Assembly (NCBI RefSeq): GCF_033807575.1
Contig: NC_084722.1
Location: 2,846,832-2,910,831, forward strand
DNA length: 64,000 nucleotides
Origin: Cydia pomonella
Lineage: Eukaryota; Arthropoda; Insecta; Lepidoptera; Tortricidae
Direction: 5' to 3'
Shown here in pieces: positions 45,241-56,337 of the stretch. How positions within the stretch are numbered: the first letter of the stretch is position 1; each line of letters opens with the position of its first letter. The notes beneath the pieces were generated by a model that worked only from the letters and a program-made list of their open reading frames with translations, was not told the DNA's origin and made no database searches. Both the position numbers and the translations under genes were made by a program.

Positions 45241-45559
45241 TTACATTAAATACACATACATAAATTTGTGTCGATAAATACCAATTATTTAATTTTATAC
45301 AAAAACAGAGATTGTTCAGTAATTAAATGAGAGGTTATTGGACACGATTACCATCCCTAATCACCCTGCTCATTGCCGTACAATTTTGAACTGATTAGCA
45401 ATGTAAATGGAAAAGAAAACCGTATATTTACATGGATACACTTCGTCGGTTTCAGTAAAAAAACTAACGTGTCATTCCTAACAGTTGCAGAATCTAAGGA
45501 TTATGACCAGTATACACAGTTTTGTTTGACTGGTCAAGGAAGATGATGTATTTAATGAT

Positions 45560-46042
45560 AATAGGGTTGTTTCCATCTACAAATCTTAGGGCAGATTTGT
45601 ATCCCAATAAATTCTTTTGGATTATAAGAACATGTTAAACTACTTTTAGGGGACCTGTAATGACCATATTTTTGTAAATATTGAATTTAAAATATCTTTT
45701 GGCACACGTCACGTGACCAAACTGGAAACGTCATTGAAGATTCTGATGACGTCACAACTCTCGGATTGACACTGTTGACAGTCAGGTGATAAACAACAAA
45801 TTACAAATGTCCGTTGACAGTTTGTATCTTCTACGTGTGTATGAAGTTATGTGTCAAACCGTAAACTGTGACGTCACACAATTTTCAAAGAGCGTTTTGG
45901 GCGCGAAAGCATCTGTCAAAATATATTTTGTTAATTTAACATATTTAAAGCCGTTTTTAGTATAAAAGTTGAATTTTAGGGCAACTTTTAGTTAATATAG
46001 AACGCAATACAAGCGTTTCAAAAAATTGGAAACAACCCTATT
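45560..46042. mobile_element. 483-bp TIR element carrying two CRE palindromes
   Basis: Ends AATAGGGTTGTTTCCA and TGGAAACAACCCTATT are perfect inverses. Inside are two exact TGACGTCA sites (45747-45754 and 45869-45876) and further ACGTCA/TGACGT halves. No coding capacity. Confidence 0.85.
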
Positions 46043-46353
46043 TTATTGTCCCAAAATTTGCACGTGTTTTTTAGACCTATCAACGTCATATACAAATAAA
46101 AATATCTTTCCTGTTACGGAAATTTCTGATTGAGGTTGTATCACGCAAAAGCGGTCCCGATATTTTCGGGAATATCAAAATTGTGAGCATTTTTATTGCC
46201 AATTTGAATTTTTTTGTCTTGAAAAGTATAAAAATAATACATTTATTTAAAACTTTATTGCACCTAAGAAAAATCAAAAGGCACACTTAATATTTACCTT
46301 AAGTGGCAAACAGTAATTCGTCAAGATTGGTACAGTAAGAAATAAGAAATCTA
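46043..46353. other. Gene-free stretch
   Basis: AT-rich. The minus ORF at 46086-46286 is not recognised. TTTAAAACTTTATTGCACCT (about 46245) resembles a LINE 3' end in reverse. Confidence 0.45.
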
Positions 46354-46771
46354 TACAGTGTGTTCCTAGCCATTGGACAAAGCCGAAATGTACATAATTA
46401 TGCATTAGTGTATTTAGAACCAAGATACAAAGTATCATAACAACCGGTGTAGCGGTTTCGAAGAAATTAACAAATTACCATTTTTTTACTTTGGAGCAGC
46501 CTGTATGTGTTAGTAGCTCCTAAACTCCTAAGGTAATATCCTCAAACAAAAGTTAGAATAGATTTTTTTTATTTCGAACAAATTGTCAAAAACACTGCCA
46601 AAGATTAACACAGTGTGTTTCCTTTGTTGTCGATTATTGCAAATAACTTTTGTTCGAAAAAAATATTTTTTTATCTTTTGTTCTAATTAAAAAAATATTA
46701 ACGTCATATTCCTGAGAAGTAACCCTACGTGGGATTTCAGGGTTTGTCCAATGGCTAAGGTCACCCTGTAT
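46354..46771. mobile_element. TIR element of about 418 bp
   Basis: TACAGTGTGTTCCTAGCCAT, then TGGACAAA, is inverted as TTTGTCCAATGGCTAAGGTC plus ACCCTGTA. TATA-like sequence flanks both ends. The centre is AT-rich and non-coding. Confidence 0.8.
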
Positions 46772-46925
46772 AGGTACATTTACGACCCAGTAATATTTCC
46801 CGAGTCAGATTGGCCCTCTTACTGACCCCTTTATTTATAAAACTTAACAAACCTTTGTTAATCTTGTCACTTTCTAACACACATAAATTTATTTATTTAA
46901 TCGTATGGCATTCTATTGAGGGCAA

Positions 46926-47207
46926 TCAGAGTGTAGCCTTGAGGTTGCTAAGCCAGGCAACTAAGTCAGGTGTCACGATGTTTAGGTCCTCAGGAGGCCC
47001 AGGATATGAGTGGAGTGGGCAGCGCTGGAAAATATGTTCGATGGTCTGCTCTTCCTCTCCGCATTCGCAAAGTGGGGAAGCCGTCCATCCCCATTTGTGT
47101 GTGGCTGAATTGCAGCGGCCATGTCCGGTTCTCAGCCTGTTCAGGCGGCACCAGATTTTCCGAGGAAGGTCGAACCCTTGTGGTTTTTTAGTCGGGTCGG
47201 ATATATG
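46926..47207 (-). pseudogene. Non-LTR retrotransposon ORF2 C-terminal region, open frame
   Basis: On the minus strand, about 93 codons without a stop. KPQGFDLPRKIWCRLNRLRT, then GHGRC, KWGWTASPLCECGEEEQTIE and HIFQRCPLHSYPGPPEDLNI, and the end VAWLSNLKATL before a stop codon. The W-xx-LNRlRTgHGRC...C-x-C-G-xx-xQT-xx-Hi-xx-xCP pattern is the C-terminal Cys/His block of Jockey/R1-like insect LINEs. The RT and endonuclease are absent. The 135-aa plus ORF over it is an antisense shadow. The open frame suggests a fairly young copy. Confidence 0.85.
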
Positions 47208-47575
47208 GCTGTTCTGACACACACACACATGTTCTGACACACATAAATGACAGATAATGACAAATATGATTAGGGCTTGGGGCTTGTTAGACTTGACGGG
47301 CGTGAGTACCGTTTATAATTTTTTTTGAAGAGAATTTAGTAGCTATACTTAGAGTAGAGGCTGTCAGAGTGTTGTAAAAGTAAATTTTGTAGCCAACTAA
47401 ATTTACTGCCATCTTTCGATAAGACTAAAACTCCTAGAATGACATATGGTTATTTGATTGATATGGTTAAATATCAAACGGTGTTGGCATCGCCTCGAAT
47501 TTTTTCCTGACGTTTCGAGGCACGTTTTTTTCTTAGACTATTTATCTATACGGAGTTGTATATATCTTTGCTATT

Positions 47576-47712
47576 TTAAAGGCCATTTTACACTGGTACG
47601 GTTGATTCGGCTCGCATGCGCGCGCAGCCTACCGGCAACCTGGAGCGCACGCGCCGTATTCGCAATGAGCTTTTTGCTCCGCTTGCGATATCTCGCAGTT
47701 ACGTAATAATAG
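47576..47712. repeat. GC-rich segment, possible remnant of a MITE
   Basis: GGCCATTTTACACTGGTACG at the left and TAATAGTGTAAAG at the right suggest remnant inverted ends. The inside is GC-rich (GCTCGCATGCGCGCGCAGCC). It leads straight into the 51-bp array. Confidence 0.45.
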
Positions 47713-47988
47713 TGTAAAGTACAGTACCCCTGCGGCAGGAGTCGGTAAACCGTGCGCGAAAAATGTAAAGTACAGGACCCCTGAGGCAGGGGTCGGTAAA
47801 CCGTGCGCGAAAAATGAAAAGTACAGGACCCATGCGGCAGGGGTCGGTAAACCGTGCGCGAAAAATGTAAAGTACAGGACCCCGGCGGCAGGGGTCGGTA
47901 AACCGTGCGCGAAAAAAGATGAAGATCATGTGTAGTTTGTAAAGTATAGTACCCCTGTGGCAGGGGTCGGTAAACCGTGGCGCGAAAA
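47713..47988. repeat. 51-bp tandem array, 5 units
   Basis: Units GTAAAGTACAGTACCCCTGC ... GGCAGGGGTCGGTAAACCGT, GCGCGAAAAAT repeat every 51 bp from about 47714. The last unit is separated by a 20-bp insert (AGATGAAGATCATGTGTAGT). Since 51 is divisible by three, frames stay open on the minus strand, producing the 143-aa and 76-aa ORFs. Confidence 0.95.
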
Positions 47989-48234
47989 AATAGACGGGGC
48001 ATATTAAGTTTTAAATTCCTGAAAGTGATGGGTTTTGCTCTGATGTCTTTCAGTGTTGGTATTCCAGCGACGCTTACAGGTAAGTACTTGATTTATGGTT
48101 GCATAAGTATAAAAATGGAACAGAGAATGACTCGTCGGCCACTCAATCAAAACAATAGGTAGGTACTATAATTGGTTTACCTACCAACGTTTGTTTTACC
48201 TCCAAATAGGTAGGTTTATTATTATTCTGTTCAT
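47989..48234. other. Unassigned sequence after the 51-bp array
   Basis: A short plus ORF (47977-48162) contains CGCTTACAGGTAAGTACTTG, a good splice-donor match at about 48079. No family resemblance or second exon supports a gene. Confidence 0.35.
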
Positions 48235-48412
48235 CCTTTAGATAATCTCGGAACCATGGGGTCCCGGACATTTGGTAGGCGTGCGTGGAGTCGAAGCCAA
48301 CACGCAGAGGCCCCTTGTAAAAAGACAATTTACTTGCTCTAATAGCCCAAGCCCTCTCGCGCATGAGATATGTACCCAGCAGTGGAACGTATAGGTATAG
48401 GCTTTTTTTTTT
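48235..48412 (+). repeat. LINE 3'-end-like fragment
   Basis: ATGTACCCAGCAGTGGAACG, then TATAGG, resembles the CCCAGCAGTGGGACGTATA tail common to lepidopteran LINE 3' ends (compare CCCAGCAGTGGGACACACAA at 9046). No clear coding frame. Confidence 0.5.
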
Positions 48413-49029
48413 CATTACCTACTTTTATATTATTTATTAAAGTTCGATATATTAAATTAACCACAGAGTTTTATATTTCTTAACTACTAAGCCAAAAAAG
48501 GGTTTTTTACAGCCAGAGTTCTGACTACTTAAAACATTACTTAGTTATGTTACAAATGTTACAATAGATAACTACCTACACTGAAAAACAACTGTAATTG
48601 CCGTTTTTTGAACTGATTTCAATGTTTTGCCAGTATTGTATTAACACATACCTAAAAAAACTAAATAGTCCAAAATTATGTCATCATTCTTAATTTCTTA
48701 GTAAAATCAAGAAACTATTTATACTCACATAAGATATCCTCAATAAATTATCAATTTTAGGTTAACATTGCAACACTAATGCAGCGTTGGTCAACTGTTT
48801 CCACACTGCCACGGAAAGGAGGGTAATGTTCGCGTGTAATGTTGAATTTAGTTATTGCAACTAGACATGTAGTTAGCGATAGAATCAGTACATTTAGGCA
48901 CTATATGAATACATAAATAGGTATTTGTTTCCTGTCAGTTTGCAAAACTTGAGTTTTGTAACTTTGACTACCTAAGGTTTATAAGTTTTTATTTGTAGGT
49001 AAGGTAAAAACTAGTGCCTACGCCAATAC
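48413..49029. other. Gene-free stretch
   Basis: AT-rich and unassigned. Confidence 0.45.
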
Positions 49030-49080
49030 TTGGGATTAGTTGCTAAGCGGACCCCAGGCCCCCATGAGCCGTGATAACGC
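49030..49080 (+). repeat. LINE 3'-end fragment
   Basis: GATTAGTTGCTAAGCGGACC, CCAGGCCCCCATGAGCCGTG and ATAACGCGAGGAAGAAGA resemble a common lepidopteran LINE 3' end from general knowledge. Only about 50 bp remain. Confidence 0.5.
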
Positions 49081-49292
49081 GAGGAAGAAGATTAGTAGGT
49101 AAGGTACCTGCACCAAATAAGGCCCGGTTCTTAAAGCTGCTAACTTCGAAAAATATTTTTTTTCTTAAGTTTAGGGTTAAAATTTTGCGTCCTAGTCCGC
49201 TAGTACCATAGACGAAAAATCTAATATTTAACATAAGTTAACATAACAATAATAAAAGATAGTCAATGTCCCCATAGTCGTTTCAGCGAACG

Positions 49293-50472
49293 GTCTCATA
49301 GCGAAGAGTCCCGACCAACATCTTGAGAGACTCGCTGTGTGGCTGGATCAAGGATCAGATGCAGAAGACGGTGATCTTGGACACGGCGCGTATAGTACGT
49401 CGGTTCCTCTCTCGGCGGCCCTGACCACAGGCAGCTTGGGCCCTGCCCCGCTGCTGGCGGCACGCTAGGTTAGGTTTTTTTTTTATAATATGTATATATG
49501 TATTATTTTTATATGACTTTTGTATTTTTATATTCATATTATAAAATGCCTAAACTGAGAAAAAATAAATAAATGGATAAAAAATAAAAAATGGTTGGGC
49601 CTTATTTTGTGTACCTTACTCTCCGGAGAGCTTGGACTCAAGAAGTCAAGCGATAATCGTTGATATGAGGAAATTACCACGTAAATTTTCGTTATATTTC
49701 ATTTGTCATCGCAGTACATTTTGCTTTTCTTTCAGCGTTCCTGTGTCACATCTTCTCAAAATGAATTAAATTAAAATTAAATAAATAGTTAAATTAATGA
49801 GTAAAGATTGTGAAACAGCGCGGAAACTCAAAATCCCATACAAAATGAGACTTAACGCAAACGCGCACGTCACGTCTCATAGCGAAGAGTCCCGACCAAC
49901 ATCTTGAGAGACTCTCGCTGTGTGGCTGGATCAAGGATCAGATGCAGAAGACGGTGATCTTGGACACAGCGCGTATAGTTGTGTCCAAGATCACCGTCGG
50001 TTCCTATCTCGGCGGCCCTGACCACAGGCAGCTTGGGCCCTGCCCCGCTGCTGGCGGCACGCTAGGTTAGGTTTTTTTTTATAATATGTATATATGTATT
50101 ATTTTTATATGACTTTTGTATTTTTATATTCATATTATAAAATGCCTAAACTGAGAAAAAATAAATAAATGGATAAAAAATAAAAAATGGTTGGGCCTTA
50201 TTTTGTGTACCTTACTCTCCGGAGAGCTTGGACTCAAGAAGTCAAGCGATAATCGTTGATATGAGGAAATTACCACGTAAATTTTCGTTATATTTCATTT
50301 GTCATCGCAGTACATTTTGCTTTTCTTTCAGCGTTCCTGTGTCACATCTTCTCAAAATGAATTAAATTAAAATTAAATAAATAGTTAAATTAATGAGTAA
50401 AGATTGTGAAACACCGCGGAAACTCAAAATCCCATACAAAATGAGACTTAACGCAAACGCGTACGTCACGTC
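49293..50472. repeat. Recent tandem duplication, two units of 581 and 599 bp
   Basis: Unit 1 (49293-49873) and unit 2 (49874-50472) both start GTCTCATAGCGAAGAGTCCC and end ACGCAAACGCG(C/T)ACGTCAC. They differ at only a handful of sites: a 2-bp CT insertion, a few substitutions, T-tract length, and a 17-bp block in unit 2. The unit end is the right half of an M3 MITE. It also contains CTAGGTTAGG. The fragment at 4680 is a relative. Confidence 0.95.
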
Positions 50473-50859
50473 ATGCCATCAAATAAATGACCACTGACAC
50501 AGTAGTCTAAGTTAGTATAAGTTTTCAATTGCTACTTTAGGATTTCTAGGAAGGAAGTGAGTGGACAAATGATAAATTCTAAACAATTTACAATCCAAAC
50601 ACTTAGTAATTGTTTAGTATACTACTTTTGTATAAACTACATTGGTGTATTTATCATGGCAAAACCGGAAATATAAAGTTTTATTGTAATTTATTAAACA
50701 AGTAAACATCTAATTTAGTATTTGTCGCAATTAGGTTTTTTAGAGAGACAAATAAATATTGTTTTACTATGAAAATACTCGAAGTTTCCGCGTATAGTTA
50801 CCTATATTGTATGTATGAATGTTTGTATGTATGTCACTATATTACTTTAGATACAAACT
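50473..50859. other. Gene-free stretch
   Basis: AT-rich and unassigned. A short GTATGTATGAATGTTTGTAT tract lies near 50809. Confidence 0.45.
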
Positions 50860-51320
50860 GAACGATACAATAAAAACTATTTACAACAAAAAAAAAATTA
50901 GGGTCGCCTTCCTCCCATACAAAATGTTTTTTTTTTTCTGTTTAACCCAACGGTGAGGGGTATCGTTGGATAAGTCATTCAAAACGAATCACCAATAACC
51001 ATTTTTTCATAAAATGTATATTTTCGGAAATAATCGCTCCGAAAGAAAAAAATGTGTCCCCTCTCTCTAGCTATTGAACCATGGATTCAAAAAATATGAA
51101 AAACATCGTAGTACATAAGCTTGATAAATACTTTCAATGGAAACTAAGCGAACATGATTGATCCAGCCGTTTTTGAGTTATTGCAAAAAATCTTCTTTTC
51201 TTAGTAAAAAAACGTAGAAAGCGCTGCAAAAAGGCACTCCCTGCTTGTAATGTAGGTACTAACATGATACTTATTAATAGCCCTCGTTTTGCCTGTTCTG
51301 ACCGAATGGTATCTAGGGAA
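50860..51320 (+). repeat. L1-related interspersed element, variant body
   Basis: Contains TTAGGGTCGCCTTCCTCCCA, AACCCAACGGTGAGGGGTAT and a TAGGGAACCCTACACAGAGC end. The body resembles other long variants of the GGTTCCGTACC family (compare 56812-57382). Confidence 0.55.
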
Positions 51321-51494
51321 CCCTACACAGAGCATGGCCCAACATATATAAAATAAAAAAGCCTTTTATTTCTTGCATACATTTTACAAAAAGTACTAAA
51401 ATTTAAAATCTAGGTAAATACTTACTCTATTTGTATATATCTATGTATATGATTTTTTCTAGGTTTCTTACACTTGTTACAATGAAATGAAGAT

Positions 51495-51701
51495 TAGGGA
51501 CCGTGCGCGTTGGAGGGTCTGCCATCTTGTGGCTTGAATCGGAACCGTAAACATGTACATTTACACGTCACGTGTTTTCTTGTGCATAGTAGGTTCTGCC
51601 ATCTTTTGGGCGACATCGGAACAATAAACATCACATTTACGCCTCGCGCCAAAAATCTGACGGCTCCTGTGCTGCCTCCTACAGTTCATGCACGCTCCCT
51701 A
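51495..51701. mobile_element. TIR element with internal direct repeat
   Basis: Ends TAGGGACCGTGC and GCACGCTCCCTA are inverse with one difference. Two similar internal blocks (TCTGCCATCTTGTGGCTTGA and TCTGCCATCTTTTGGGCGAC, each followed by ATCGGAAC...AAACAT and ACATTTAC) repeat about 79 bp apart. The plus ORF here is not a gene. Confidence 0.75.
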
Positions 51702-52360
51702 TATAATTTTATTTAAAGTTTTCCAGTTTGAATTATGGCCCAACATGCTCTAACTTGATTAACTAAGACTAGGACTATCATTTTAAAAGAAGGATGACAA
51801 TATTTTTTATAAGTATTCTATTCCTAATACACTTCGCTAGCTAAAATAAACGTTGTTGTTGTATGTTAATAGTAATAACAATCACTTAAAATAAAACCGG
51901 TTAATGATGCCGTAATGACAGTAAATCCCTTCGTAATGACAACTTCCACACCCAGAACCAAAAGGACATAAGTGCTTTTATATTACTAACACAGTTACGT
52001 TGTTTTTAATTATTTGTTTTATACAATTATACCCAATTAATAATATGTAGTTTTTTCGATCGACTTATTTGGCCACAAATTGCTCTAGCGCGTAAAATTC
52101 AATGTTTCATACACTTCGTATTAAAATTAATTAAGATTTTGGTGTGTAATTAAGATTATTAACGCTCACAGAGAAGCGCAATATTCCAGTACAGCCATTT
52201 TAAAATAAATCTTAAAATATATTTTAATCGCGCAATGACATAAAATTGAATAATTTTATACCAATAGAATGAAGAATCGCGTCAAACCATTTTGGTTTAT
52301 CGATGCTTTTGATCAAATACTATGTAATTGTGATTTATCTCTAATAAAAAAAAAACAAAA
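51702..52360. other. Gene-free stretch
   Basis: AT-rich and unassigned. Confidence 0.45.
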
Positions 52361-52438
52361 ATAATCGGACAGACAGACGGACATGACGCATCTATAAGGG
52401 TTCCGTTTTTTGCCTTTTGGCTACGGAACCCTAAAAAA
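52361..52438 (+). repeat. L1-family element, 3' terminal fragment
   Basis: TCGGACAGACAGACGGACAT, GGGTTCCGTTTTTTGCCTTT and TGGCTACGGAACCCTAAAAA match the right end of the L1 family. Confidence 0.7.
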
Positions 52439-53393
52439 AATAGAGTCATGGGTATCAGATATTTTAAACAGGGCGCCAAGTATGATTACTTTATCTATTT
52501 AGTTTACGTTTAAACGTATAAAATAATAAGTGTGTTGTTCAATTTAGGTTAAAACTATGACATTCACTCTAAAGTATCGCTAGAGTTCCTAGAAAAAATC
52601 GAGTAAAAAAATCTATGGCTAATAATTAAATCAACCATTCATTTACTACCTATTTTTTTAATCTGCCGTCTTTGTTTCGTGAAATGGTTAAGGCATAAGT
52701 ATAATATTTTAATGTCACAAATCATTAATTATTAATAAATTATACAAAAAATTCACATACACAAAATAAACAAAAACTCGGTTTAAAAAGTTTCATTGCG
52801 GCTGTGCGAGTGATTTATGTGATATTTGCCTTCCTGTTAAAAAGGAAACGCAATTCAAAAACAATATTTATTGATATAATTATAAAAGGACATTGGATAA
52901 AACGACTTTAAATTTGATGTTTATTTTTTATTTATTTACTTATTTTATTTATTTAAACTTTATTGCACACATAAAGAAAAATGTACAAATGGCGAACTTA
53001 AGAGCAATTCCTAGCTGAGCAACTTTTCAAATCTCGAATTTTTGAAGCTATGTTTCTGTCGCGCTGCGGTGGGCGGGAGCCGAAACTATCTAAGTGTGAG
53101 TGCGCGCACACAGACGCGAGACTCGTGCGCTCGCTCATTGCGCGCCGTTCCGTCGACATCGCCCGCGAGCCAGACGGAATTTATTCTGCGCTGCCCGACG
53201 CAAGTTGTTTTTGTTGTTACCACGTAATATTGTTTAAATTTTTATATTATACTGTATCTATTACACCCTAATACCAAACACCCTATCACCTGTACTAAAT
53301 GTATTTTACACCTATAATATAATATAAAAGATATTAATTACCATATAGGTAAAAACTGCAAAAAAGAATGATGTCTCAGCTTCGGTTGTCGTC
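52439..53393. other. Gene-free stretch with a GC-rich segment
   Basis: 53050-53215 is GC- and CpG-rich (GTGCGCTCGCTCATTGCGCG, TCGACATCGCCCGCGAGCCA), with two overlapping plus ORFs of 61-73 aa. It could be an exon or promoter-like island, or a repeat. No splice pattern or protein family settles this. Just before it, AAACTTTATTGCACACATAA resembles a LINE 3' end in reverse. Confidence 0.35.
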
Positions 53394-53533
53394 GTACAGT
53401 CAAGTGCAAAAATATGTATCGAAAGAATCGTCTCATAAATATGGTACTACGCTCTTATTGCACTGGAATAAGATGCTATGGGACATATTTTTGAGTAAGA
53501 TGTGTACACCCATATTTTTACACTTGACTGTAC
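53394..53533. mobile_element. TIR element with GTACAGTCAAGTG ends
   Basis: GTACAGTCAAGTGCAAAAAT at the left is inverted at the right (ATATTTTTACACTTGACTGT plus AC). The tips GTACAGTC match those of M4 and M5, suggesting a shared transposase source. Confidence 0.85.
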
Positions 53534-54935
53534 CTATCCGTATCAGTAAGTTGGGAGTGATCACGGTGTGTTGTGAAATTTTGTAAGTAGGTATAAATAT
53601 ACCTATGGTTAAACTACAATCTATTTAACTTGTAGTACGATGGGGCTAAACTTGGGCCGCCTTATTGAAGAACGTATATATCGCAATGACAATCTGTGTA
53701 AAGTATGTTGGGATAATGCCGGACAATTTTGGGACTGATTTTTTTATTTTTTATTTAATTTATTTGAATCAAAAGAAGATTACAAAAAGCCTTAAACTAC
53801 TAATCTGCCAAACTGCAGTACAGTTTGTTGGCAGGAAAAAAAAAACTAAATCTACCCTCCATCAACTAGTATTGTAAATATTAATAACTATAGCCGCTTT
53901 TGCATACGTATGTATATTGAAACCTTGAAATATTGAAATTGAGAGAACTCGTGAAAAAATGATTTTTCGAGATCTCAACACGTGACAGATTCTTGAAGTA
54001 CGTAGCGAATCGTTAAATAATAACCGTAGATTCGGCCTTTTTTGGTAATCTTCAATATAGAACGGTTTTAGTTTTGTACCTGTGTAAAGATAAGAAATAC
54101 TTTTTTTTAGGGTAACGAGTGTTTTGCCATCAAGGGAGAACATTGGATGGTGAAAAAAAGTTGCTTCTAATGGAAAGAGAATAAGGTATCACAAAGAAAT
54201 AGGTCCGGTGTCTACCCTTTTGTATCCGATCTTAACCCGGATACAAAAAAAGGCAATTTGATAAGTAAACAATGTGCTAAGAAACCTCTTATTGTAAGGT
54301 TTACCCGAATTATTAAAAAAAACCACTAAAATAATAGATACGTTGCGTAGTTTTGACAATTTAAGATTTCGTGAACTGTACAGGTTTAGGGAAAGTGTAA
54401 ATGTATTGTTTATTGAATGGAATGTACTGGAAGATATTAAGTACTTAAGTAGGAGGGACAAAAATCAAAATAAAAAATAATCGTGCCCAGTTATTTTTAA
54501 TGAAGGTCGCCAAAAAAATAAGAATCAAACTTAGAAATCAAAAAGACTAAGTAGTTCTTTAAAAAGGTCAAGGTCACTGAGAGCCCATCTTGAAGTATGG
54601 AAAATAATTAAAATTTCGATTTCGTTGGTTTAATTTTGCAATTATATATAGTTGATAAACCATCTTTTTTTTTTGATAAAATTTAAGGATCGTATGTAAA
54701 GAGTAAAGTAAATATATAGGAAAAGAGAGCCCTCTTGAAGCATTTTAAGGAAACTAATTTCGAAGCCCTATCTCTATTTTGTATCCGAAACTAGCAATGT
54801 ATGTATGCGTGCACATCTACTTCTGCATCCTTATGTATGTGTAGATACTTTATTGCGAAAAATTGCTCATTTGCTATCTATTTTACTCGATTTTGTTATA
54901 AATTTCAACATGTATCATCATCCCTATACAATATA
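53534..54935. other. Gene-free stretch
   Basis: A small inverted pair TTTTGTATCCG / CGGATACAAAAA lies near 54218-54251. The minus ORFs at 53862-54143 and 54189-54461 show no family resemblance. Confidence 0.45.
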
Positions 54936-55050
54936 AATACTCTTTATTGCACACCTCAATAAAAGAAAACAATACAAAAGAAAACATACACATAAGCTCA
55001 GGTAAACAACATGCGGTCTTATCGCTAAAAGGCAACCTTTGGGTTGCGGA
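54936..55050 (-). repeat. LINE 3'-end fragment
   Basis: CTCTTTATTGCACACCTCAA, AACATGCGGTCTTATCGCTA and AGGCAACCTTTGGG match 9850-9990 and 45100-45240. Confidence 0.65.
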
Positions 55051-56179
55051 AATTAAAAAAAATTACATTGTCAGTAACCGTCGCGCTGGTAGTGGTACTG
55101 GATAAAAATAATGGTACGAAAGTGTGATCAAGAAAACAATAAATGTGATAATTAAGGTCAGTAGGTAAATTGAAGAAAATTTAAAGTTTGATAATCACTG
55201 CTGTTTTTTAAATAGGTAAAGATCTGATTGTTTCTGGTCCGATCTTTACCTGGAAGGGTCAAGATCGGATATCGGTCTACAGCAGTGCTAGGTCTGTTAA
55301 CACAATTACAAAAACAAACAGTTTCATCACAATACGAAAAATAAATTACAGAGCGAAGATCGGATAGAAGGAAGAATTCGCGAAATTTACCTTGCTCTCT
55401 GTGATTGCACATAGCACAAGCCCGACTGACTCCCTGAGCGGCGCGGGGACACTGACAGTCGAGGCGCAATGAAATGGCGTCTTACACAATTTTGCCAACA
55501 TTAAAAAATAAAGCCAAATTAGGGGGAAATGAATGTCCTACGTTCTTCACCCGTATCCGGTATTTACCCAACATACCTTAATCGTTGAACCGCCGCATTT
55601 CAAAATGGCCCTTATTTTGATATCGACTAGCCGTAATGTAATACGGCGGATTATACAATACGACTGCGATACTTATATATAAATCCCCTCGTCAATGTAA
55701 TTTCATTAAATTTGCTATCTAGTGGCAAACATCAAAGTAGTTATCTTTTACTTGTGACGCACAAGTGTGAGCAATGTAAAATACTATATTTCTAAAAAAA
55801 ATTGCCTACTACGTAATAAAAGAAAATGTGATTATTAAATTATAATACGAAAGGTGGTCAAATCGCAAAATGCTGTCGTTTTATTTAAAATAATGAAATA
55901 ATTAGATCAGTTCCGAAAGTACCGAGAAATCCCGGTTCTTTAAAACAGTACCGGTTCTGCAATCCCTAATAAGGATGTTATGCCCATCACTATTCCTTCT
56001 GTGTACGTATATTTAGAAACTGTCTCCGCCTCCAATTCGTGCGATAAGGACAACTGCAGCTCGGACCGAAATTCACTCGCAAAAAACTCAAAAATCGAGG
56101 TTTCGCTCTCGACTGTTTCCTCCTCCAAAACGCAACTAATCATTATGAAATTTTGGAAATTGCAAGAGGAAGAAATAAT
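55051..56179. other. Gene-free stretch; possible orphan hAT end and repeat ORF
   Basis: CGGTTCTGCAATCCCTA at 55955-55970 looks like a hAT-type right terminus, but no partner was found. 55940-56143 has a Glu/Ser-rich minus ORF (67 aa) overlapped by a Ser-rich plus ORF. Its link to the foldback at 56180 suggests repeat DNA rather than a gene. Confidence 0.35.
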
Positions 56180-56337
56180 CTATGCCGCTATGTTTTGATT
56201 TTTTGGATATTTTTTGTCATATTTGTATACTGTGCCTTTTTTTACAGCCAATTCAATTTAGCCGTTTTTGCGATTTTCGAGGCGCTGTATCTTTCTTCAA
56301 AATAAAATAATCCAAAAAAGCAAAACATAGCGGCACA
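56180..56337. mobile_element. Foldback element
   Basis: TATGCCGCTATGTTTTGATT, then TTTTGGAT, is inverted as ATCCAAAAAAGCAAAACATA plus GCGGCACA. The arms are about 28 bp, the centre non-coding. Confidence 0.7.

Noticed and set aside
46810..47217. 135-aa plus-strand ORF
   Set aside because: It is antisense to the LINE C-terminus on the minus strand, which explains the open frame.
47571..48002. 143-aa minus-strand repetitive ORF
   Set aside because: It is produced by the 51-bp tandem array, whose length is divisible by three.
49460..49475. Telomere-like TTAGG sequence
   Set aside because: Only about two TTAGG-type units (CTAGGTTAGG) within a duplicated repeat; not a telomeric tract.
55940..56143. 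Glu/Ser-rich 67-aa ORF as a downstream exon of the host gene
   Set aside because: No acceptor-donor pair; overlapped by an equally open plus ORF and linked to a foldback repeat.
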